64,000 bases of DNA from Meconema thalassinum. Its lineage: Eukaryota; Arthropoda; Insecta; Orthoptera; Tettigoniidae. The translations under genes were made by a program, and so were the position numbers. The notes beneath the pieces were generated by a model. That model worked only from the letters and a program-made list of their open reading frames with translations, was not told the DNA's origin and did not search any database. The stretch spans positions 285,195,065 to 285,259,064 of the forward strand of contig OX336395.1 of assembly GCA_946902985.2 (NCBI GenBank), read 5' to 3'. This document shows, in pieces, positions 54,736 through 64,000 of this stretch. Each line of letters begins with the position of its first letter. Positions within the stretch are counted from its first letter, which is position 1.

Positions 54736-57041
54736 ACAGTTGTGCGAAAAAAGTACACTTATTTATTACAGCGGAGCGATATACTGCTTAGTAATTACAG
54801 AGCAGATAACAAAAGAAACACTCATTTCAGCCGAAGAAAAAAATTATCATAATAGAGAAGCGAAATATTGCACACACTAGCCTAATTAGAGCGGTGAATT
54901 GAGTGCTGCGCAGTAGATACTGAACTGGGCGCTTCTTTGTGTTACATAGTACCATAAGGGCGAGGTTGGCAGTATTGTTTTGATGACAGACCAGCGGATC
55001 AGTGGGGCTAACGAAGAGACCCGAATACTCATGACTGCAACCGATGATTGATTTGGACTAATGGCGGCCAAAGCTGTAATTTTGGTTACATAAGTCGTGA
55101 TCCTATTTGGGAAGGTTGTGTGGGTCACAGACGTCGGAGGAGGAAACGTCTATTAAAACATCGCTCCCTGATTTATTTCTCATCGTCTCAAGGTATTTTG
55201 GCTAATTCATGTATTATAGGGAAGGTTATCGCTCGTTCTATCTTCATTCAGCGCTACCGTAATATTAAGCTACTGAAAAGAACTTACTGCAAGGTAAACA
55301 GATGGAGGTGAAGTGACATAAATGTGTTTCTCCATCACAAGTAGAATGTGGAGCCAGTGTGTAGAGATTGAAGTAGGCCTACAAGGTCGGGCCATGTCCC
55401 TTCACCGCCCCGCCCCCCCCCCCCCCCCCCCCCACCCTTCCTCTCCTGGTTTTCCGGGAATGTTGAAAATCGATTGTTCATTGTCACACCAGTTTATTTC
55501 ATAAATGAAAGTTACTGATGGCCAACTGACAACTGTTACAACAACAAAAATCTGTAATGTTGCCGACGTAATATGTATTTACAACTTATAACAAATAATG
55601 TTTCTAATGATGTCAAGCACTCTGCCACCAATGGAGGAGGATGATGATGATGATAATTGTTGTTTTAAGGGGCCTAACTTCTAGGTTATCGGTCCCTAAC
55701 CACCAATGCATACATAGCTCCAATTTTCAACACGGTTATGCCTAGTGTTAAATACCGTATGTTTCCCCATCACTTTCTCGAGTGCAACCACTTTTGCCAC
55801 CTCACTTCGGCAGTGGCGATATTTAAGGACAATCTGGAGATACTTTTAGACATTGCGACACCACTAGCGGATCTTAACCCCTAAATACGGTTCTCTATGC
55901 TGTCTAGTAAAACACTGGTCCTGTAAGGTCGTGCTTACAATATAGGATAATTTACTGTATTCAGGCCCGTATTTACGGGGAGACAAACTTGGCAACTGTC
56001 CAGGTTGGCAGGTTTTAGGGACGGCAGAATTTCTGGAAAACTGCACAAAACTGCTTGGCCATTAAACGTCAAGTTATTAAAGGTTAAACCCTCCACAAGG
56101 GAATATACTTTGGCAATGTTGATTATTTAAGCACATGAATAAAAGGATCGTCTTAGTCACCTTGCTGTTCTTGCTATTAAGCTAACTTGAAAGTGAAATT
56201 GTACTAATGAGGAAATCCTTAAGTTGTTACCGGTATTTAAATAATTGTTTTGCACATGGGTTGTATATGATATCTGATAACATTTAATGAAAATTCTTTG
56301 TATTTTGTTCTTTTTATTTGTAATTTGCAGGAAATATTATCAGCTTAACAACCTAAAAACACTTTTTGTTAACAAATCTATTAACTTTTCTAACCAGGGG
56401 TTAGAAAAACATGGTTCGATAACAATGGTCCAAAATGGTTGGACCTTTTGATATATTGCCTGATTTGCAAACAACTTAGCAACCTAAAAACAATTCTTTG
56501 TTAAGAAGTTTGATAACCAGGTGAAGAAACAGCCCCGTATGTTATGGAAAATTTAATAAATCTAGATATTCCAAGTCGCGGGCAGCAAAGTTGCCTTTCC
56601 TTTTGGCCAGAGGCGTCAAGAACCCTATATATGGACCTGACTGTATTATACTCACGCCATTTTATACGCTGGCTTGCCTTTCTGCGATCGTTATGTGTGC
56701 CGAGAAATGCTGTATTTTTTATTTTTATGGTATGCAATAGTACAGTGACTCATTTCCTGAGAACAAAGCGATTATTGCTACGAATGAACAGCAATCTACC
56801 ATTCGTAGTTGTAGATTCTTATCCTGCAGTGATACATTTTCTACAATCCAAGCAATTTATAATACAGTTGTTAAATTGTCCCGCAATGTTTGTGCCGTAA
56901 TCAAATCGACTATGATTCGCACTCTCTATCGAATGTAGACAAAATTGTGAATTCAATGGCGATAGACTTCGTAATGTTGTATATGATTTCAATGGAACCC
57001 TCTTGCAAGACTGGCAAATTTGGATGCGTAACATGTAGTTA
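54736..57041. other. No gene seen
   Basis: Unassigned. It contains a poly-C run at about 55400-55432 and a SINE-like phrase, GTTTTAAGGGGCCTAACTTC followed by ATCGGTCCCTAA, near 55662-55700. A 118-codon open frame at 56544-56900 has no recognisable motif and I do not call it. Confidence 0.45.
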
Positions 57042-60000
57042 TCTTCTCTTATATAAAACCAAGTGTCCTGACTGACTGACTGATTCAGTGACTCACTGAC
57101 TCATCATCACCCAGCCAAAACTATTAAAGTTAGAAACATGAAATTTTGGGGATATGTTCGTTTTAAGTCGAAAACGCCCACTAAGGAAGGATTTTTAAAT
57201 ATTCAGGGTCTAAAGGGGTGTTAAGGGGGTTCACCTGCATTTCATTGAATAGCAATATCTCCCGATTGGTTTCTTTGAGGGATGTGATACTCGGCATATA
57301 AACTCATCATTAAAAATAAGAAGACACTTGTCTGAGGGTTTTTCGATGTGGTGTATATTATGAGGTGTAAGGGGTGAAAAGTGGGGGCTGAAGGATTCCT
57401 AACGGAGCGTGTATCTCTTAAACGACATAGGCGAAGAGTTTGAAACTCAGCGGAAAAAATTCAGCATAAAAATAAGTAAATAGGTGTTTGGCCGTTTTTT
57501 CATAAAACCAATTTAAGGGGCCCATGGGGAGGGGTAAAATTCTGGGGGGGGGGAGAAAAACAGGAAAGAAAGTGTCTTAACTGATTGACCGACAGACTCA
57601 CTCATCAAACTCAGGGGGGAAAATGCTTATAAATAAGTATATAAGTGTTCGACAGTTTTTTCATAAACCCAATTTAAGGGGTTCATGGTGAGGGGTGAAA
57701 TTCTGAAAAAAGGAAATTGAAAGAAAAAGTCGTGACTCACTCTCCATCGCCCAGCCAAAATTATTGAAGTTAGAAAAATGATATTTTGGAGATATGATCA
57801 TTGTATGTCAAAACCATACACTAAGGGAGGATTTTCGGATATTCAGGTACTAAAGGGGTCTTAAGGGGGTTAAACCTGCATTTCATTGAATAACAAAAAC
57901 TCCCAAATGGTTTCATTGGGGACGTGATACTCGGCATATAAACTTATCATTAAAAATAAGAAGACACTTGTCTGAGGGTTTTTCGATGTGGTGTATATTA
58001 TGAGCTGAAAGGGGTGAAAAGTGGGGGCTGAAGGATTCTTAACGGAGCGTGTATCTCTTAAACGACATAGGCGAGGAGTTTAAAACTCAGCGGAAAAAAT
58101 TCAGCATAAAAATAAGTAAATAGGTGTTTGGCCGTTTTTTCATAAAACCAATTTAAGGGGCCCATGGGGAGGGGTAAAATTCTGGGGGGGGGGGAACAGG
58201 AAAGAAAGTGTCCTAATTGATTGACTGACTGACTCACTCATCAAACCCAGGGGAAAAACTGCTTAAAAATAAGTAAATAGCTGTTCGACAGTTTTTTTTT
58301 TCATAAATCAAATTTAAGGGTTTCATGGGGAGGGGTGAAATTCTGAAAAAAGAAAATTGAAAGAAAATGTTCTGACACACTCACTCACTCATCATCGCCC
58401 AGCCAAAATGGAATGAAATTTGGTATGCAGCTTCTCAAGGGCCACAAACGCCCACTAAGAAAGGATATTTAGATATTCAGGTTCTAAAGGGGTGTTAAGG
58501 GGGTTGACCTGCATTTCATTGAATAACAATATCTCCAGATTGGTTTCATTGGGGGATGTGATACTCGGCATGTAAACTCATCATTAAAAATAAGAAGACA
58601 TGTGTCTGAGGGTTTTTCGATGAGGTGTATATTATGAGGTGAAAGGGGGTGAAAAGTGGGGATTGAAAGTTTCCTAACGGAGCGTGTATCTCCGAGGAGA
58701 TAGGCGAGGAGTTTGAAACTCAGCAAAAAAATCGGCATAAAAATAAGTAGAGAGGTGTTTGACCGTTTTTTTCATAAATCCAATTTAAGGGGTCCATGGG
58801 GAGAGGTGAAATTTTTGGGGGAAAAGAACAGGAAAAAATGGTCCTAACTGATTGACTGACTGATTCACTCTTCAAACCCAGGGAAAAACTCCTTAAAAAT
58901 AAGTAAATAGCTGTTCGACAGTTTTTTCATAAATCAAATTTAAGAGGTCATGGGGAGGGGTGAAATTCTGAAAAAAGAAAATTGAAAGAAATGTCCTGAC
59001 TCACTCACTCACTCACTCATCATCGCCCAGCCAAAATTATTAGTTAGAAACATGACAGTTTGGGGATATGTTTGTTGTATGTCAAAACCGTACACTAAGG
59101 GAGGATTTTTTGATACTCAGGTTCTAAATGGGTCTTAAGGGGGTAAAATCTGCATTTCATTGAATAAAATAATATCTCACAGGTGGTTTCATTTGTGGAT
59201 GTGATACTCGGCATATAAACTAATCATTAAAAATAAGCAGACATATGTCTAAGGGTTTTTCGATGTGGTGTATTATTATGAGGTGAAAGGGGTGAAAAGT
59301 GGGGGGTTGAAGGAGTCGTAACGGAACGTGTAGGCCTATCTCTTATACGACATACTGGTTGGCGAGAAATTTGAAACTCAGCGAAAAAAATCAGCTTAAA
59401 AAATAAGTAAATCGGTGTTCGACCGCTTTTCATAAATTCAACTAAGGGGCCAATGGGGGTGGGGTGAAATTCTGGGGGAATAAAGGAGAGAAAGTGTCCT
59501 AACTGACTGACTAACTCACTCACACACTCATCAAACTCAGGGGAAAAAGACAGCTTAAAAATAAGTTAATAGGTGTTCAAGCGTGTTTTCATAACTCCAA
59601 TTTGAGGGGCCCATGGGGAGGGTTGACATTCTGGTAAAAATAATTGAAAGAAAATGTCCTGGATGACTCACTCACTCATCACGCCCAGTGAAAACTATTT
59701 AAGTTGGAAACATGAAATTTTGGGAATATGTTCGCTGTATGTCGAAAACGTCAACTATGGAATGAATTTTGTTTATTCGGGTTTTAAAGAGGTGTTAAGG
59801 GGGTAAACGTGCATTTCATTGAATAACGATATCTCATGAGTTGTTTCTTTGGGGATCAGATATTCGGTATATAAACTAATCATTAAAAATAATCGGACAT
59901 ATGTCTAAGGTTTTATCGATGTGGTGTATATTATGAGGTGAAAGGGGTGAAAATTGGGGTTTGAGGGATTCTTAACGGAGCGTGTATCTCTTAAACGACA

Positions 60001-61004
60001 TAGGCGAGAAGTTTGAAATTCAGCGAAAAAAAACAGCTTAAAAATATAAATAAATAGGTGTTCGACCGTTTTTTCATAAATCCAATTTAAGGGGCGCTTG
60101 GAGAGGGGTGAAATTCTGGGGGGGGGGGAAGAACAGGAAAGAAAGTGTCCTAACTCACTCACTCATCAAACTCAGGGGGGAATAACAGCTTAAAAATTAG
60201 TAAATAGGTGTTCGACCGTTTCTTTTTTCATAAATCCAATTTAAGGGGTTCATGAGAGGGGTGAAATTCCGAAAAATAAGTGAAAGAAAATGTCCTGACT
60301 TACTCACTCACTCATCATCGCCCATCAAAAATTATTGAATTTGGAAACATGAAATTTGGGGGTTATGTTCGTTGTATGTCGAAAACGTCCTCTAAGGAAG
60401 GATTTTTGGATATTCAGGTTCTAAAGGGGCGTTAAGGGGGTAGACTTTCATTTAATTGAATAACAATATCTCCCGATTGGTTTCCTTGGGGATGGGATAC
60501 TCAACATATAAACTCATCATTAAGAATAAGAAGACACATGCCTGAGGGTTTTTCGATGTGGTGTATATTATGAGGTGTATGTGTGAAAAATGGGGGTTGA
60601 AGGATTCCTAACGGAGCGTGTATCTCTTAAACGACATAGGCGAGGAGTTTGAAACTCGGAGGAAATCAATCAGCTTTAAAAAAATGAAAAAATGTAAAAT
60701 AGGTGTTTGACCGTTTCTTTCATAAATCCAATTTAAGGGGCATATGTGGAGGGGTGAAATTCTGTAAGAAAAACGTCCACTAAGGAAGGATTTTTGGATG
60801 TTCACTCTCATCGACCAATCAAAACTATTACAGTTAGAAGAATGATATTTAGGGGATATGTTTGTTGTGTGTCGAAAACGTCTACTAAGGAGAGAATTTT
60901 GGATATTCAGGTTCTAAAGGGGTGTTAACGACGTTAAACGTGCATTTCATTGAATAACAATATGACACGACTACGACGCGAGCGAAGCCGCGGGTACCTG
61001 CTAG
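57042..61004 (+). mobile_element. Non-autonomous Helitron made of ~640-bp tandem repeats
   Basis: The left end reads A|TCTTCTCTTATATAAAACC (TC-start, A+T-rich), and the right end GCGAGCGAAGCCGCGGGTAC then CTGCTAG followed by T, a typical Helitron 3' terminus. Between them the phrase CTCATCATCGCCCAGCCAAA or a variant recurs at about 57104, 57744, 58388, 59016, 59676, 60308 and, shortened, 60810. That is six units of about 640 bases plus a partial. Each unit contains CATTTCATTGAATA, GTGATACTCGGCATATAAAC, GGAGCGTGTATCTCTTAAAC and two GACTGACTCACTC-type clusters. No protein is encoded. Confidence 0.8.
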
Positions 61005-61699
61005 TGAGACATAAATACATAAATTTAAAAAATTAAAAAGTATTTGCATTAGATTGGTTGGACAGTATATTATTCACAATATAAAGTTTAAGCTCGACTT
61101 GATGCTTAATCGTAACAACCAGCAATTTGAAAATATATCTGATCATCAGTAACCATAAAAATCATAACTTGCATATTTAGGCCTAATCTGTGCCTTAGAC
61201 TGCCAGTTCTGGGAAAGTGTAAACACGAAAATTATAAACGAAGGGTATAAAAATGTACGTTTAAAGTTAAACGGCTGCATGAGTAGCACTTTTCCATGCT
61301 CCTATCAAAAATCTGGAAGACCTGAACACCATAGTTCCGCTCTTTTGCCAAAATATCACCAAATCGACGTAAATCCATACGTGGCATGCATTGTAAGAAA
61401 GGACACAATGTAGTAATTAGATCCTTAAGCCCATCTGTGTAGCTGAGTAACTTACCTCATTTTAAGCTCCACGATGAGGACTGGTTACCTGATTAATCGA
61501 AATTTGATTGCCGACGCTGACAGCAGCCATCCCTAGTACAATATTTTCAATACTACCTTCAGGGAAATACCACGATTGTATCATGTATCATATTCCGGGG
61601 CACTCATCTCAAAACTACGGTACCGGAGTAGTATAGCAAAGTGGTTTCTGGAACATTTTGAAGCTCAACCACTTTTTCCCCTGGTCACGTGACCCCCTG
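61005..61699. other. No gene seen
   Basis: A+T-rich sequence after the Helitron end, without recognisable features. Confidence 0.4.
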
Positions 61700-61995
61700 A
61701 GGGCAAGGGAGTGGGTTGGGTGGCTGTGGAGGGGGAGGGGAGGGGTGAGGGGTGAGGGTTGAGGTGGAGGCCAGGGGAAAGGGTGGGGTGAAGGCTAGAG
61801 GAGGCGCTGGGGTGGAGACTAGGGAAGGGGCTGAAGTGGAGGCTAAGGGAAGGGGTGGGATCGAGGCTAGGGGAGGGGCTGGGGTGGAAGCTAAGGGAGC
61901 GGCTGGGGTGGGGGCTAGGGGAGGGGCTGGGGTGGAGGGCAGTGGTGGGGGGCTGGGTGGGGTGGGGGGATGGGGCTGGGGTTGGGGAACCTGGC
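61700..61995. repeat. G-rich, strand-asymmetric minisatellite
   Basis: The plus strand is almost without C over about 300 bases and made of variants of GAGGCTAGGGGAGGGGCTGG GGTG, about 24-30 bases each, in roughly ten copies. Many runs of three to four G at short spacing could form G-quadruplexes. Open frames on both strands here are products of the repeat and not genes. Confidence 0.85.
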
Positions 61996-62084
61996 CTGCG
62001 AGTAGGTCCCAGGTGTTGCCTGGCCTGTTCTGGCCAGCATATAGACGGTGAGTAGTTGGTGCTGGTCAGCTTTATAGCGCTGAT

Positions 62085-62300
62085 GGGGTTGGGGGAACTG
62101 GTTTTGGCCGGCAAAGGAAGCCGAACGTTGCCGAGCTGAGTTCCACAATAAATATTTCCACCATTGGCTTCTAGAATGCGCTGCTGTGGTTTGGGTGGTT
62201 AGCGAAGGAAGCCGGGCATAGCCGAGTGTAACTGAGTGAACAGATAGTTCCACTATTGGCTGCTAGAACTTCTACTTATAAATGTTATTACTAGAACGCG
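62085..62300. repeat. Imperfect direct repeat, about 105-bp unit
   Basis: GGCAAAGGAAGCCGAACGTT...CCATTGGCTTCTAGAATGCG (62109) recurs as AGCGAAGGAAGCCGGGCATA...CTATTGGCTGCTAGAAC (62200), with a third partial, CTAGAACGCGCTGG, at 62290. It lies between the G-rich minisatellite and the fibre-like gene, where an inverted repeat of the second Polinton might be expected, but I cannot show that. Confidence 0.5.
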
Positions 62301-62517
62301 CTGGTTGTAGGGAAAGAGTTTGATTAGAGGTGTAAGGGAAAGGGGTTGAGATATTACACTAAAAAAAAGACACTGGTATTTGTTATACACATAATTTATT
62401 GAAAAAAAAAAAAAGGAATACAACAATTGTATAGTCTCTAAGTTAACACATAAACTAGTTAAATAACCTAGATTTACATTGTACATTATTCTAATAGTAA
62501 TCCACCATAGGGGAATG

Positions 62518-64000
62518 TTAATTAATATGATATTCAAAATCAGCGTACCTGTTTGGTTTATATAGAGCTTGATGTCCTGGAAGCGGTTTAAATTCAAAAT
62601 AGAGTTTATCACCAATATCAACATCAATAAACTGGGTGGTGGTGGTGATTTGATTTTTGTTTTTAAACCAAATAACATCATTGTTAGGGTTAAGTGTAAG
62701 TAGTCGTAGCTCTCCTTTGAATGGTAAAGTATAATACTCCTGTATGCAATACAAATCGGTTATTAAAAATGCTTTGTCGCTGTTGACCTTGAATCTCAAG
62801 AATAAATTGGGATGTTTGTTTTTTCTCTAAAACCTTAAACTTAGATTCTAAGGAGGATAAGCGAATGTACTGATAATCCACAGCTGTGTTAATAGTAGTA
62901 ATTTTCTCCATTAGTTCCTTACTTGCTCTATGCAACGCTTTGCTGGAAGCAGCAAAATCTTTGAGTTGTTTCAAGTTGAAAGCATCATCATCTTCGTAGG
63001 CTACACACACTTTACTAAGGTGTTTATAACGTAGAGAAATGGTTTCATTTCCATTGTCTATATCAAACATATTATTAAATAAATCTGTTAATGCAATGGT
63101 TCTGTCTTCTGTTTCACTGCATTGATGAGCAAGGGTTTGTAGAACATACTGGACATAGCTGACAGTTGTTGCATCGTTTTGTTCTATTGGTTCTAAAAGC
63201 CCAGTTAAACGTTTTTGATTTAGGTGAACAGCTGTAGTTTTAATGTTAAACTTTGTTTTAAACTCTATAATAGATTGAACAAGAGATTCAAGACATTTGG
63301 ATCGTTGATTAATCACATCTCTACTTGTTGTATAGGATTGCAAATAGCTTAGATTAAGAGCACCATTTAAATGTTGTGGATGAGACATCTCTGTTAACCG
63401 TTTATAATTTACAGAAATACAATCATGACTGATGCCAAACCCTCTGGTAAGGGGGTCAAGTAGCTTCTCCAACTGTTCAAATTTGTTGTTAACATATTGT
63501 TTTGAACACGTAACAGTATCCACATACTGTTTAGTTGCAGCATCCTGTTCTTCCTCTGGATTATGGAGTTTACCAAGACGTCTATGATTGGCAATATTAA
63601 TACCATTCTCATCCACATGTAATTGTTGTGCCAATCGTGATTTTAACTCTGTAAATGTATTTGTAAAGCCACTAACATTTTCTAAATGTTGTAACACCAT
63701 AGCTCAATATTGTTTGCATGGTGTTCCAAACATTTTATAGTCTATAGTAGTTGTGTTTTTGCTGGAGCATAACGTTATAAATACTGTTTAGATACAGCAT
63801 CACTATTGTTTACAGGATTAGGGAGATGAGTAATTCTGTTATTTTTACACCAACTGCTCCCTCTTGTAGGTCAAACTTGGTATAAAGTACAGATAGTGTA
63901 GTATTTTAGGTGTGATAGCATTAATTGTTTTTGTTAGGGTGGTAATTGTATTATGTAGAGGTAAGACAGCAGCTCATAAATTTGATTCAAGCTGGTTTAA
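62518..64000 (-). pseudogene. Fibre-like gene of a second Polinton (partial, runs off the window)
   Basis: The frame 63700-62690 (336 codons) has at least four repeats of the type ANHRRLGKLHNPEEEQDAAT, VNYKRLTEMSHPQHLNGA and LNQKRLTGLLEPIEQNDATT, spaced about 80-90 residues, with coiled-coil-like helices between them. A further repeat (HLPNPVNNSDAVSKQYL) lies beyond a stop at 63772-63837, so the gene continues out of the window. Near 62790 the frame shifts to 62799-62518, a probable beta-rich tail (FEFKPLPGHQALYKPNRYA) that ends at 62518. A coding-strand AATAAA follows near 62399. Viral fibre shafts have such repeats; the protein probably trimerises. Assignment to a Polinton rests on similarity in repeat style with 34227-34916 and on family knowledge. 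Confidence 0.55.

Noticed and set aside
61665..62114. Long proline/serine-rich and glycine-rich open frames on both strands
   Set aside because: They are translations of the G-rich minisatellite and have no independent support.
62253..62681. 142-codon hydrophobic open frame on the minus strand
   Set aside because: It overlaps the fibre tail in another frame and continues into A+T-rich 3' sequence; composition explains it.
1..64000. CRISPR arrays, bacterial operons or rRNA genes
   Set aside because: No regular short direct repeats with unique spacers, no Shine-Dalgarno-like gene packing and no rRNA text; the window is eukaryotic.

Overview
The window is eukaryotic, repeat-dense, A+T-rich accessory DNA. 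I see no intact host gene. The only clearly intact long reading frame is a Tc1/mariner transposase. The mix points to an arthropod with a large genome: BEL/Pao, a Penelope-like element, OTU-bearing Helitrons, hAT, mariner, Jockey/R1-like LINEs, a Polinton and several tRNA-derived SINE families. The SINE types make me think of a polyneopteran insect, but that is only an impression.

Layout. 1-3.8 kb: A+T-rich, gene-free, with small tandem repeats. 3.8-5.2 kb: four SINEs. 6.6-9.07 kb: decayed hAT element (minus). 9.86-13.6 kb: BEL/Pao element (minus) with 180/181-bp LTRs, internally deleted and carrying a LINE 3' fragment; a second LINE 3' fragment abuts it. 14.2-15.2 kb: Penelope-like element with a GIY-YIG domain. 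15.97-16.56 kb: another LINE 3' end. 18.05-26.86 kb: autonomous-type Helitron (OTU protease, HUH Rep, Pif1 helicase), decayed and split by about 4.5 kb of unassigned A+T-rich DNA. A second Helitron 3' end follows at 28.57 kb.

28.7-48.9 kb is the most interesting part. A Jockey/R1-like LINE is split by an 18.7-kb Maverick/Polinton, a virus-like giant transposon with terminal inverted repeats of about 1.7 kb. It carries remnants of integrase with chromodomain, packaging ATPase, fibre-like protein, a small basic/hydrophobic protein, adenain-like protease, minor and major capsid proteins, protein-primed DNA polymerase B, and several accessory genes. The accessory genes include a BIR (IAP-like) domain gene and a phospholipase A2-like gene resembling the parvoviral VP1 domain. 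Most genes carry stops or frameshifts. A 1,465-bp Tc1/mariner with perfect 36-bp inverted repeats and an intact transposase has jumped into one Polinton gene. The insertion order is therefore LINE, then Polinton, then mariner.

48.9-64 kb: SINEs, two head-opposed mariner fragments, a ~122-bp minisatellite, a Helitron-ended element built from six ~640-bp repeats (57.04-61.00 kb), a G-rich strand-asymmetric minisatellite, and at the right edge a fibre-like gene that probably belongs to a second Polinton running out of the window.

All family assignments come from reading motifs by eye. No searches were run, and element boundaries are approximate unless stated as read from the sequence.
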